From NCBI GenBank assembly GCA_963921425.1, contig OY992834.1, positions 15,688,164 to 15,752,163 on the forward strand: a stretch of 64,000 bases of DNA. The letters run 5' to 3'. The notes under the pieces are model-generated. The model searched no databases. It was given only the letters and a program-made list of their open reading frames with translations, and was not told the origin of the DNA. Position 1 is the first letter of the stretch. Each line of letters begins with the position of its first letter. The translations under genes and the position numbers were made by a program. Shown piece after piece: positions 24,791-35,680 of the stretch. Source of the DNA: Dryas octopetala (Eukaryota; Streptophyta; Magnoliopsida; Rosales; Rosaceae).

Positions 24791-25469
24791 CTTAAAATTC
24801 TGATCAAAATAAGGATGTGAAAAGATGTAATTGACTCTCATCTCTCTGTTGCAGTGGAGTAAGCTCCCACGATCCTTAAAATTTTATCTTTCTTGCTAGG
24901 CTATAAAACTCATCTTCATTTCAAAACTCCACATAATCTATTGAAACAAAAACGTAGGAGTTTCACTTTTAATTTTCTTAAATTAATTACATCTAATGTT
25001 ATTTGGGCATAATTGCATATAAATGATAACAATCTTTCATAACATATATCATTGGTACGACATTTTAATTAACAGATCTTTTTCTACTAGCATAACTAGA
25101 TGGCACATAAAATAAGAAGAGCAAATTAACCTGTAAAATCTTGGTTGTCCACCTTCCTTAAATTCAAGTATCCTTATCTTGGTTTTTGTAAAATCTTGGC
25201 ATACAAAAACCAAAACTGAACAAGATATTGCCTTCATGTATTTTAAGTCTAGCTCTTGCTGCAAGGCCTGTGTCTCACACAGAGAATCTCAAACACATGC
25301 ATATGACTTGTTGGGTGTTCATGAATCAGATTCTTGAATTGGGAGAGATATCATTAGAACAAAGCAAATTACATCAAAGGAGCTTACTAGAATATTTCTG
25401 AAAAGGTTAAAATGGTAACATGGGGATCTCTAAAAACACTTCCTTTGGTTTTGTATAATATATTGAGGA

Positions 25470-25956
25470 CCTGTCATGCTCTTAATGCATTGTGGAATAA
25501 CTTGGATACATCTTAATCAAATCAATTGGGTGCATGTATCATACATACTTAGAGAATTGGGACGCTTCACTGGAGGCTGGCTGAGCTTAACTGTTTCTAT
25601 TTTATTTTATCTCCATCTTATTTTGAGTAAACACATGATACTAACTCAGAGGTCCTGTGAAAATGTTAGCAAACATAATTTTTTGATTCTGGTAATTACA
25701 GTATTTAGTTGGATCACAGGTCTCTTTTCTGCATCACATGTCTTGAGAAATGTTCTGGCACGTTTTCTTCCAGAGAAGTACATTTTCTCTGTAAGTCACA
25801 TGCTCTTGCAATATTTTAAGTTCTGTCTATCAGAAATTTGTTTCCTGTTAATCCTTTACTATTCAATCTTTTTGTTTCAGGTTTCAATAGCTCTCTTGAT
25901 CTTTTGCCCCATTTTATATGCAAATTTTTCTGACTTGAAACAATTAAACTAGCTCC
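25470..25956 (+). other. 158-codon open frame with weak exon-like character
   Basis: A forward open frame from about 25476 to 25952 contains words such as LRELGRFTGGWLSLT and FLPEKYIFS. An acceptor-like TTTCAG precedes its last 66 bases. It might be fused remnants of two exons of an unidentified gene, brought in with the neighbouring BASS4 copy. Codon use is AT-rich and hydrophobic, as expected of noncoding AT-rich DNA. I do not assign a function. Confidence 0.2.
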
Positions 25957-27287
25957 TCAAGAGGTCTGAGATCAAGTCACATCTTAAGGATGGGAATTTC
26001 AAGAGTTGGAGAGCAAACACATTTCATTAGTTGTCAAAGAAAGTAAGATTTTGAAAAGAAAATAAAAGCACAAAGATTTGTGCATGATAGATCTGTGATA
26101 TATATGGAACTAGCTTGAGAGCACGTACACGTCTCTCACCTGGTTCACAACAAGGAGAACATCATTGGCATTTTTTTAATTCCTTGGAAAACACTGAACG
26201 ACTACCACCAGAGAGAGCCTAGAGGCTCTTTACACAAAGAGAATTAAAGGCTAACAAGATGAGATGCAGAAGTCTGCAATACAAGATAGTTCTTGTCAAT
26301 AGAAGCCAATGTATTTGATCCCATCAACTTATTAAGACACCTATATTGTGATTGCACAATCCAAATACATTACATTATCTTTTGCTTTTCTGACCCAAAA
26401 TTAAAGTGTGGCTCTTTAGAACACCCTCAGCTGAAGAATGTCAAACAAATCTACAAATGTTAAGCGCACCAAGGGATTTAAAAATATATTGGACACAAGT
26501 GCATTCAGAAATCATTTCTACAATTTTCAATGCCAAATAAATTCTCAGGGAATGTCTGCTGTTGTAGGGAAATTATTATTGCTAGAAAGGATCAACAATC
26601 AACATCTTTAATGTCAAAGTTGGAACATGTGAAACTGTTGTTGGAAATCTAAAATGAAGCTCCTATGTGCCAACTAGTGCGATTCAATGAAAATTAAGGT
26701 AGAAAGGAATATCATAAACCCTACAGACTAGTGAAAGTTTATGAATGCATCATGAACAGTCCCAAAAAATTCATTACTAAGTTCCAATATCTTCAAATGA
26801 GAAGGGGATGCCTCACCTTAAACATTCTGCATGAAATGAACTAGACTGGCTAGAAGTAAATATAAAGTCCTAAAATTTGGATGCATAGTACTTGTAAATT
26901 TTAAAGTGATCAATTAATACAATTAAACAAAATGAGTGATGAAAAATATATTCAAATTTCTACTATTGTATTGAAGCATGGAACTAGTGAAACCAATAAA
27001 ATACTAAGAAAATTGGAGTGAAGATTGTACACTCCCATTCCAATAGCAACAAGAAAAACTGCAGGCTTAACCATCTACAGCAGTGACCTTGACCTGCTAA
27101 CTTGAATCCGTGGCTCCTGAATACCCATTGTAATATTAAAGGTTTGGTTTACAACAAATGTACTTTAAACTGAAACAAACAAAGATTTCCTACAAGATTC
27201 AGTGAAGACAAGACACATGCAAACAAATCTAAAATTAAAGTTCTGCAAGGATATGTACACTAAAGAATTTAAACTAATGTTGCAGCA
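25957..27287 (-). pseudogene. Inverted duplicate of BASS4 intron 10 end to intron 12 start, with exons 11 and 12
   Basis: The reverse complement of this stretch follows 61685-63031 of the BASS4 gene almost base for base, through introns as well as exons. The exon 11 copy (27031-27116, 86 bases as in the parent) has an in-frame TAG where the parent reads TTG in the SLLLM word, and starts GAGCCACGG instead of GTGCCATGG. The exon 12 copy (26140-26273, 134 against 130 bases) has CTCTAG for CTCTCA plus indels. Because introns are included, copying was at the DNA level. It cannot encode protein. One end touches the 3' end of the NAC gene. Confidence 0.93.
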
Positions 27288-28336
27288 ACCCGTGCAGGAA
27301 TCTCCAACAGTGAGCATGTCCACAGTAATGATGACGATTCTAATTTCTTAAATTCGTCGGACTCAAAGTAAGAAGCAAATGCTTTGCCAGAGTGGTCCAT
27401 AAAAATATCATTGAACATTTGATCAACATCGATGAAGTCGTGGTCGTCCTCCAATAATCTCTTAAATTCCGGCTCAAAGTAGGCACAAGCAGATGATGAT
27501 GAGATGTCACAATCTCTCACAGAAATGTCATTGGTCTGATCATCATTCTGCACAAGACTCTGCTCACAAGTACTACCACTGATTTGTTCCTCAAGATTCC
27601 CATTAAAGTTGCAGGGATTGGCAGATTTCCTCAACATAAACTCATCAGAATCAAAGTAGGCAGAAGCAGCAGCGATGTCATAATCACTCACAGTTATAAT
27701 ACTGGTCAATCGGTCAACTGGGAGTTGATGATGAACATCATGCTGTTCCTCAATGGGGATGCTTGGGTTGCCAGATTTTCTCAACTTCTTCTTCTTTTCT
27801 GTCAATTCTTGATGATCACTCGATCCTGTCAGCTTCCTCTTCCTCTTGGTATCATTCTTGATCTTCTTGTTCTCGTTCCTATCATTCTTTCTCAGACGGC
27901 AAAGCACAACATCCTTAATATTAGGGTTACTGTACTCGTTCATAAGCCAACAACCGTGACCGTCAGAGCCAGGCATCTCGTAGCGAAAATTCTTCTTCAG
28001 CCCAATAGGGTTTTGTGTGCCGGAATCATACACCAAATCCGAACTGTCCCCGCTCCAAGTACCAGAACCGACCTTGCGGGAAACACGCGAGCCATTGGCA
28101 CTGACTTTCTTGAGTTTGGTGAAGAAGTAGAGGTCTTCACCCTGTTGGAGTTTGGGACCTCCAAACCTGTCCCAAAGAATCCATGGTTCTTCATCGTAAA
28201 AATAAAAATCAAATACATGCTTATTGTAACAAGAAGGGAGGGTTTGCAATTCCCCAGTAGCTTTCTTGTGGAGGAAGTAACACACAAGTTGTTTGTCTGT
28301 GGGACGAAACAGGTAGCCCACGCCTACGGAATTCAT
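27269..28336 (-). CDS. NAC-domain transcription factor, divergent, intronless
   Basis: The protein has 355 residues in one exon. NAC subdomains appear in order: GYLFRPTDKQLVCYFLHKK (A, 7-25), FDFYFYDEEPW (B), EDLYFFTKLKKVSANGSRVSRK (C, split here as EDLYFF and KVSANGSR), IGLKKNFRYE with CWLMNEYS (D) and VVLCRLRKN (E). Basic runs KRKRKL and EKKKKLRK after the domain are probable nuclear signals. The acidic tail carries three AYF(D/E)xxEF-like words and may be an activation region. Typical NAC genes have introns, so the lack of any is unusual. The ATG at 28334-28336 is preferred because a TATA-like box lies between it and the upstream in-frame ATG at 28522. The last codons and stop fall in DNA pasted from BASS4. 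It may be expressed, but a recent origin or decay is possible. Confidence 0.8.
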   Translation of the reverse strand: MNSVGVGYLFRPTDKQLVCYFLHKKATGELQTLPSCYNKHVFDFYFYDEEPWILWDRFGGPKLQQGEDLYFFTKLKKVSANGSRVSRKVGSGTWSGDSSDLVYDSGTQNPIGLKKNFRYEMPGSDGHGCWLMNEYSNPNIKDVVLCRLRKNDRNENKKIKNDTKRKRKLTGSSDHQELTEKKKKLRKSGNPSIPIEEQHDVHHQLPVDRLTSIITVSDYDIAAASAYFDSDEFMLRKSANPCNFNGNLEEQISGSTCEQSLVQNDDQTNDISVRDCDISSSSACAYFEPEFKRLLEDDHDFIDVDQMFNDIFMDHSGKAFASYFESDEFKKLESSSLLWTCSLLEIPARVAATLV

Positions 28337-28441
28337 GGTCGAACAATTTTCTTTTGCTGGAGAAAAAAGTTCAGAGATTTTGCTGGAGAGAGATATATAG
28401 GGTTTAGGGTTGCTGCAATTTTCTTTCGAGTGATTCGAGTT

Positions 28442-28450
28442 GTTATATAA
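28442..28450 (-). promoter_or_regulatory. TATA-like box of the NAC gene
   Basis: TTATATAAC on the reverse strand lies about 106 bases before the preferred ATG. This would place transcription start near 28415 and exclude the longer N-terminus that would begin at 28522. Confidence 0.45.
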
Positions 28451-28679
28451 GTTGGTAGTCGGTGACTGAGTTGCAGCACATTTTGTTTCTTTTTTTGAAA
28501 GCCACCAACCAAGCACATGCACCGCTTGTTTATTTTGAAATTCTAATTAGAATAAATATTTTATTTTGTTTTACTTTCAATATTTCCTTTATTTTAGATT
28601 ACCATGTATATATATATTCTCATGGTCAATCAAAATTGCCATTAATCAACAGGGGTAGTATTTTTATATCCAATTAAGT

Positions 28680-29055
28680 AGGGGTAATTTCATTCATACC
28701 CTAAAATCTTCTCACCCCTACACTTTTTTTTAAAAAAAGTTAAAACCCAATTTTTCCTGCAAGCTTGCAGCCGACCAAGCTATCCTTGTTTTTGGCGCTG
28801 AGTGCTCGATAAGGGGTGGGCAAATAGCCACTGTCGCACATGAGCAATTAATATATAACACATAACATGAATGTACGTTTTATGCAATTCAAATAAATAT
28901 TGTCGCACAGTGGTAAACATTGTCACTGTCTAACAGTGGCAATTTCTGAGCGCTCGGTAGACAGTGCCGAGCACTCGGTGGATGGTATCGAGTGTTCGGT
29001 GAAAGTGTCGAGCGCTTGGCTTATTAAAGTGGACCGGCATATCACCGTGATTTTG
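28680..29055. other. Intergenic DNA with GAGCGCTCGG repeats
   Basis: Between about 28950 and 29020 the word (C)GAG(C/T)(G/A)(C/T)TCGG occurs four times at roughly 20-base spacing. A related set (CTCGAGCGCTC, GAGGTGAACAG, AAGCGGTGAACA) lies at about 43205-43262. No gene is seen. Confidence 0.35.
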
Positions 29056-29059
29056 CAGG

Positions 29060-31960
29060 TGGGCCGACTTATCATAGTTTTTCTTCCATGTAGTTTTTCT
29101 TTTTCTTTTTCTTTTTTAACTTTAATGACAAAATCCCCTTAAAATAACGGTGTGTATCAACTTTGTGTCATAAATTGGAGTGCACGGACGCTCTTTTAAA
29201 CTGCACTGCAAATAGGGTGTAATTGCAATGCAAAAACACATAATTTTGTATGTTCAAACACCTAAAGATCAACATTAAAATGCTAAAAAAATAGTGTCTT
29301 TACAATAAAAAACATCGGATCAATGTTGGCTTTGAGTAGCTTAAAAGTCTATTATGCCCTTACTAGTCAAAGAATATAACTAGGTATATCTACTTTTTGA
29401 TATCAATCGAAGTGGCAAATAATTCAACAATTTTCTACTTGTTATAATTATCTGTTTCAGAATAAGCCCAAATTCCAACATAATGTCTAAGGCCTAGGAA
29501 GGAAGGAAGCAAGAGTCAAACTCTCTAGCCTCGATGTGGACAGTAAATTATGTTACCAATGGGCCGGCCATGCCACAAGCCCCCATGGTCCACTCACTTA
29601 TATGTTGGTTGGTAAAACGCAAATTTTAAAATATTATTAATTTTTCAATATGAAATCGTATCTAGTTAATTATGTCAAATTTTCAAATGTGCGATATGAA
29701 AATATCTCAATAGATACAATTATTAATTATATTTCCAATAATGTAACCAAAATTCTCTTTTGAATTCACTATAAATAAATTATGAGTCTCTATGCATGGT
29801 CATAACAATGAGCCATTTGGAACCAGCGAGTTTTGAGGTAACCATTAGATTTACTTTGGGTTTGTGAAGTTTCTTCAATATTCTCATGACCTTTTTCTAT
29901 TGTAAAATCATTACTATAAAGCATATTAGCTTTGATTTATTTTATTTGCTCACTTAATTTTAATTCTTTCTCTCTTTAGTTTCATATACCGGTTTATGCA
30001 TACTTTAACATTTATACACAAAGCTTAATTTGTATAACGCGCCCTCAAGTACTACCAAGTAATGTGAGATGGCTTTTACCATTTTTTGTTGTACTTGTAG
30101 TGAAATGGTTTTAAAGCGTGGTAAATGGTATTGAAAATATGGATCTCAATCTCCTCCCCCCTAATTGGTGCATGAAATTTTATAAGGAATATAGAACTGA
30201 ACTTGTCATGAACTTAGAATTAACTGCAATAATTGTATCTTCTTATTTTTCTTCCTTTTCTTTTTTTTTTTTCTGCTAGCATGATATACGTATTTTATGA
30301 TTTGCAGCAATCCTTGAAGATTTTTTTGAAAAATATCATGAGAAAGATTTATTTGAATTTATGAAAATACATGTTGAGGAAGACGAAACCTATCATTAAT
30401 CGGACCAATGATTTACCAGAGAATTGCACCATCCTACAGCCACCAGGTGAATATATGCAAGTTTATATTAATTATTAATTAATATAGATTTGATTAATTG
30501 CGTTAATTAATTACTTGTTTCAAATTAAGCAACACTTCAATTAATTGATTAAGATAATAATTGAAATGTTTGGTGTATGGTAGTGGTACTGTGAAGAAGC
30601 CTAGAGGAATGCCAAAGGACAAAAGAGGTGCTCGTACAGCAGCAGCAGCAACTAGATCAGTGGCCACTGCTCCAAGGCGCACCCGCAGGAGAAAAGCAGC
30701 TGGGGATACATCCAAGCTAGGAATTATATCCCCCTAGCCGTTCGTGAGAAAAAAAAAAAAAACTATTATTATTGGCACAACTTCTAGACTTCGAGTACTG
30801 CTACATTCTCTGATGTGCTCCTACCTAGCTAGGTTTAAAAAAATGGAAAAGAAGCAAATGTTCAGACATTGCATTGTGAAGCTTTTGAAATTAGAAGAGT
30901 ATGGTTGGTTCTGTAATGATAGGGCTGATGAGAAGCTAACTGATAATGATTAATAGTTATCAACATCAATAAATTCAAATCTAAAGTCTAGTCTATCCTC
31001 ATCCTTTTATTCAAACTCACAACCTATATCTATCTATGTACGTAGATTATCTTATCTTTCGGATGTAATTCGATCAAAGAGAGTTTGATATGTACATGAC
31101 TCTCTTGTAAACCTATTATTAATATAGCAATTAATACATCAACACCTCAAATCATCGAGGTACGTATTTCCAAATTCTCTGTTGTTTAATTGATTGTGTG
31201 GCTGCAAGGGAGAAATTTTTTAATTATGAAGCTAAAACTAGAAAGATAAACTGACAAGTGCACATGGGTATGGATGAGCCTTAGTATTCTTAAAAAGTTA
31301 AATTTTATGTTTTATGTTACTTTTTTTATTTTGACATGTTTATGTAAAAAAAAAAAAAAAAAAAAAACCAATTTAAATCTATAAGTATTATTTTTATGTG
31401 ATCTTTTGGTTGTCACTATTACTCATTAACAATGGTTGTTACTTTCAAACAGTGACAATATTTAAAAACAGAGCGCTCAGCTCATGAAAATGTGGACCAG
31501 CCTATCCTTGTGTTTTTGCAAGTGTTTAATAGGCATATGAGGACATTTTTGTTTTTGGGATTTAAGAAAAATTATAAAATAAAATTTAAATCATATGTAA
31601 AGATAAATAGTTGTCATCCTTGCCCATGCATTTAGCTTCTAGTATATTATGTATTAACCTCAAGGAGGCATATAAAACTCACCCCTTTTAATTAAGGACA
31701 ACTTAAGAAAAACTTAGACAAAAATTGATTGTGTGATTATGGACATACGAACAGACAGACGAAGGGCAGGGAGAGGTATCTTGATATGTGGGGATTGTGT
31801 TAGGCACCCAACACCCCAATCAAATATCACATTGAGTTGTTGCTACCCAACCTTTGTGGATGGGGTGCCCTACTAATTCGAGGAACAAGTGGCATGCTTT
31901 GTATGACTTCACTAAAGTGAACAGACAAAGTCCACCTCCCTTCTTGAATGATGTGGAGCA
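29060..31960 (+). repeat. Dispersed repeat family X, copy B
   Basis: This copy parallels copy C (46.4-49.6 kb) along its length. It holds the AAAATCCCCTTAAAATAACGG start block, the TATA region (TATAAATA at 29770-29777), an exon-2-like block 30308-30446 with flanking TTTGCAG and GTGAAT, an exon-3-like block 30584-30737, and a 3' part with CACCCAACACCCCAATCAAATATC. It resembles a duplicated locus rather than a transposon: no terminal repeats or target duplications were found. A poly(A) tract of 23 lies at about 31347-31369. Confidence 0.75.
30308..30737 (+). pseudogene. Two exon-like blocks encoding a basic protein tail, unknown family (copy B)
   Basis: The first block (30308-30446) reads, in one frame, ILEDFFEKYHEKDLFEFMK then VEEDETYH, followed by two stops, then FTRELHHPTAT up to a GTGAAT donor. 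The second block (30584-30737, after TGGTAG) continues that frame as GTVKKPRGMPKDKRGART, an Ala-rich stretch, PRRTRRRKAAGD and a TAG stop. The same skeleton exists in copy C. Conservation of the frame across the junction suggests a former gene, and the stops suggest it is now dead or that my exon ends are wrong. The basic tail would suit nucleic-acid binding, but the family is not recognised. Confidence 0.4.
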
Positions 31961-32002
31961 CGTCATATTTAAGCCACACCTTTCTTACATATATTTCAGC
32001 TA

Positions 32003-32306
32003 GAGGAAATTACAGAAATGATCCACTTATTATTCGCTAAGTCTCATTTTGGTCTACAAATTTTTTTAAGTTTCATATTGGTTCACGAATTATCTAATGT
32101 GTTCCATTTTGGTCTAAAATGAACAATTTTGTCCCTCAAAGTCAACTTATTGGTACAAAACTAAGGGGCAGAATTGTCCGATTTTGCCCAATTTGGACTA
32201 AAATGGAATAAATCAAACAATTCGTGGACTAAAATAAACTTAAAAAAATATGTGGACCAAAACGAGACTTAACGAATAATAAGTGGACCATTTTTGTAAT
32301 TTCCTC
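32003..32306. mobile_element. Mutator-type MITE (304 bp)
   Basis: The ends GAGGAAATTACAGAAATGATCCACTT and inverted GAGGAAATTACAAAAATGGTCCACTT pair, and the arms continue with CTCATTTTGGTC words. An exact 9-bp direct repeat TTTCAGCTA flanks it (31994-32002 and 32307-32315). A related unoccupied locus at 53090-53098 carries a single TTTCAGCTG. Confidence 0.92.
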
Positions 32307-32402
32307 TTTCAGCTAAACAACTTATCCTTTCTCCTTATTAGCAAAAAAAAAAACATATCTTTCTCCTTGACAATAATACTTAGTTGCTACTACAATAGGA
32401 GA

Positions 32403-32778
32403 AGGCTAAAGTTTACTTTTGGTCCTTGTAGTTTAAGCTAATTTCCACTTTGGTCCATGTAGTTTCAATTGTAATGATTTTGGTCTTATAATTTATAAAT
32501 CGTTGCAATTCAAGGACATGTTAGTATTTTTGTTCATCAAATAGTATGTTGTGCTTTTGGTCATATACTTTATAAACCATTTTGATTTTAGTCATGTACT
32601 TCATATATTGTTAGTGATTTAATCACTAATTTAATGAATTAATGGACAAAAATCCTAATATGTCCTTGAATTGCAATAATTTGTAAACTACATGACCAAA
32701 ATTAGAACAATTGAAACTATAAGGACGAAAGTGGAACCTAACTCTAAATAACTATACGGACTAAAAGTGAACTTTGGT
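32403..32778. mobile_element. Mutator-type MITE (376 bp)
   Basis: The ends pair as AAAGTTTACTTTTGGTCC and inverted AAAGTTCACTTTTAGTCC. An exact 9-bp direct repeat AATAGGAGA flanks it (32394-32402 and 32779-32787). The related locus at 53144-53152 has AATAGGAGA once, running straight into AAACACTT as on the right flank here. It lies only 87 bases after the previous MITE. Confidence 0.92.
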
Positions 32779-32839
32779 AATAGGAGAAACACTTATATCC
32801 AATAATATCTCAAATTTAGTACATCAAGTGACTAGTCTC

Positions 32840-34117
32840 ACGTAACCAAGGAATAAAATTTCGGATTTCGAGGAAATTTCGAAGATTTTTAAATTTCGAC
32901 AGAAATTAGATAGAAATGACGGAAATTTTGAATGAAACTTTACCATATATTTATTTAACATATTATCTACTAAATTGATAAAAAATATTGAAGAAATCAA
33001 ATTATATAGTAGGTTTCATGTGATATAAGGTGAATATAATGCACGCTGGAGCAAATATTGTTAAATAAAATTAGTATAATGAATAAACAAAATTAGTATA
33101 TTTTTTATATTGTATAATTTAATTATACACTAAAATCTAAAATCTAAAATCTAAAATCTAAACTCTAATACTCTATACATGTTTAATCGAAATACCCAAA
33201 AAAAAATTGATCCCGTGCTGATTCCGATGCCGATGGTTCGGTTGGATTTCATGAAATTTCAGCATCGGTAGGATTACTGACTGGTACCAAAAAACTCGAA
33301 GTCGGAAACGGTCTGTGATGTCCCAGACCATCGGTGTTCCGATACCGACTGACACCTCTCCTCCTTCTCTTCTTCTTCTTTTTCTCTAGTTCTGGTTGCA
33401 GTTCAACTTGTACTTCTTCTTCTTTTCTTCGATCTGGTCTTTGTCTTCTTCTTTTTTTGGGCCTTTGTCTTTTATTTTTTTTGGGCATTGTCTTGTGCTT
33501 GTTTTAGTAGTCAACTCAAGCTCAAGTCTAGCACCCCTAATAGTATACCCACCATCTCAGCTCTCTCTGTGCGATCCCACCATCAGCTCTCTCTTTCTCT
33601 CTCTGCGATCCCAGCAACCACCATCATCAGTGACGCCTTCTGCGATCCCCATCACCACCATCTTTCCCACCACCACCTCTGCGATATCTGGAGAAGATTT
33701 GAGGTTATCCTCCTATGGGTTTTTTTACTTCTTTTTCCTAGAAACTTATAGATTTGGGGTTATCTGTTGCATTTTTTCGGGTTTGGGATTTTTGTTTCTG
33801 TAAACTTCATATTTGGGGTTTGATTTGATGGTGATTAGGGTTTTGTTGCAGCTCTAGATTTTGCTTCTCTACTTGTGAGTTTTTCATTTTTTTGGATGAT
33901 TTTGGTTGTAAATCTCACATGGTTTTGATTTTGTTTGTTCTTTGCTTCTCCATCTCTCTGTATCGGAAAGCCCACAACTGCTCCAACACTGCCCCTCTCC
34001 TACCGGTACTGTAGGCATCGGTTTCCAACTACCATCAGCACAGCATCGGAGCCCAAAACGCTAAACCCGATCCCTATCGGTCGAAACTCGGTATTGGGGT
34101 TTCGGTACCAGCCCTAA
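32840..34117. other. Repeat-like DNA with CTT-rich core and CGGTATCGG words
   Basis: The left part (32845-33170) has GAAATTTCGGAAATTTC-like inverted words and a CTAAAATCTAAA tandem run (33130-33165). The right part (33210-34117) is bordered by CCGATGCCGATGG and ATCGGTCGAAACTCGGTA and ends GGTACCAGCCCTA, recalling the CCGAT-rich hAT elements elsewhere in the window. The centre (33355-33680) is CTTC/CTCT-rich with ACCACCATC repeats. The long open frames here follow the CTT tract and are not credible proteins. Confidence 0.4.
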
Positions 34118-34126
34118 TAAATTCTA

Positions 34127-34524
34127 TTGATTAATACCATTTTGCTCCCCAAACTATTACACTTGTATCAGTTTGCTTCCTAGACTTCTAATTTGGAAAA
34201 TTAAGGACCCTGACTTTTTTCAATTTTGCCAATTAAGGTTCTCCTAACAATTTACACATTTTTCATCGAAATCTTTGAGGGCAAAATGGTCTCAAACATT
34301 TAGATCTTACCATTTTTTCCTCATACATCATTTGTCTCTCCTTCATTTCTCGCTAAATTTTGGTTGATCATTCCCGACATTTAGGATGAAAAATGTGTAA
34401 ATTGACGAAAGAACCTCAATTGGCAAAATTGAAAAAGTCAGGATCTTTAATTTTCCAAATTAGAAGTTTAGGGAGCAAACTGATACAAGTGTAATAGTCT
34501 AGGGAGCAAAATGACATTAATCCC
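34127..34524. mobile_element. Mutator-type MITE, copy 2 (398 bp)
   Basis: This is the same family as 21223-21618, sharing TACCATTTTGCTCCCC, TATCAGTTTGC and AAAATTAAGGACCCTGACTTTTT. An exact 9-bp direct repeat TAAATTCTA flanks it (34118-34126 and 34525-34533). The left terminus reads TTGATTAATACC, so the first two bases have drifted from GGGATTAATACC. Confidence 0.9.
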
Positions 34525-35035
34525 TAAATTCTATGGTATTCATGGTTTTTTTGGACCTTTCTCACCTTAATTTAAAGGTTAATGGAATTAAGAATTAATT
34601 ACAAATTATGTTGTTAGACGTACGTTCAAAAAGGATTAATACACTATACAATGAACCTTGTGTGTGGTATAGAACCCAAGAATAAGATGTTGTAGGTCTT
34701 GGGATTAGTTTGGTATTATTGTGAGAAAAAACTGTTGTAAATGAAATCAAGTGTGAAATAAAGTGAGCTGTAAAGTAGAGTAATTGGGTGTTTGGTAAAC
34801 TATGTTTCAAAAGTATTGTGTTTGTCAAAAAGCAGTATCAATGTGTTTGTAAATTTTAATATAAAACTGATGTGACTGTTTATAATTACTAAAATCAGCG
34901 TGATACTAAAAATTCTTTTGATTTATTTGTTTGGTAAAAAGAATGCCTTTTATTTGTTTATAATTTTGGTCTACATATAAAAATAAATAATTAAATAAGT
35001 ATGCATATTAAAATAAAAAATAAAAACAGATCTAG

Positions 35036-35209
35036 AACTCATTGCACACCTGGCCCGGTTGCAAAAAAGCGGTACCAAGCCGGTCCTCTTCCTTCCGATT
35101 TTGGGGTTGCCGGAGGCGCCAACGAAGAGGGTCCGTGGTGCGCGAGAGGCGCTCCAGTGCCAGCCACCGCTTGTTGACCAACGAGCAGGCGTCACGCGTC
35201 GCAGGTGGG
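35036..35209 (-). pseudogene. F-box fragment (FBL4-like), reverse
   Basis: The reverse strand reads, with a frameshift, ACSLV(N)KRWLALERLS-like text from the bases between CAGGTGGG and GGAAGAGGACCGG. The words correspond to the C-terminal half of the F-box and following segment of plant F-box/LRR protein 4 (CSLVCKRWLxLERLSRTTLRI). Stops, frameshifts and the absence of any LRR region make it a fragment. It forms an inverted pair with 35681-35853. Confidence 0.6.
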
Positions 35210-35680
35210 TCTGTGGGAAGATCTCTATCTAAAAACTGTTTTTCTAAAGGATTTAAGCCTAATTATTTCTTTAAATAATTACTGTCGCACAGTAACAATA
35301 AGTGCAACTTAGATATAATTAAAGAAAAACTCTTATCTTTCTAAGCATCCACCGTACAGACCCACCCATCCACCACACCAAACCTACCTGCATTGTAAAG
35401 GACAAAATGAAAACTAATAGATGCTGGTTGAATGTGGCCTACAAGTTTCTATTACATCACCCTTGATTCTAAAAGCTTTAGATAGTAGAAAACAAGCCCT
35501 AACAAAAGATATCAAGCTAAACAAACACAAACTAACATTCCCAATTGTAAGTAGGCCCTGCCACCATCTGCAGATCTCGCGCCCAACCACAAATCTTCCC
35601 CTCATCACCCCAAGTCCCAACCTCTTTTCTCTTCTTTTTCTTCTTTCTTGTGCAAGTCCCACCACCTCTTCTTCTTCTTC

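Noticed and set aside
27584..28450. A 288-codon forward open frame
   Set aside because: It is the antisense shadow of the NAC coding exon, with no independent motif or promoter.
28337..28522. N-terminal extension of the NAC protein from the ATG at 28522
   Set aside because: The extra 62 residues lie upstream of a TATA-like box, have no NAC similarity, and the NAC domain normally starts near the N-terminus.
33396..33803. A 135-codon Ser/Phe-rich frame
   Set aside because: It follows a CTT/CTC-rich tract with repeated ACCACCATC. Overlapping frames on both strands are equally open.
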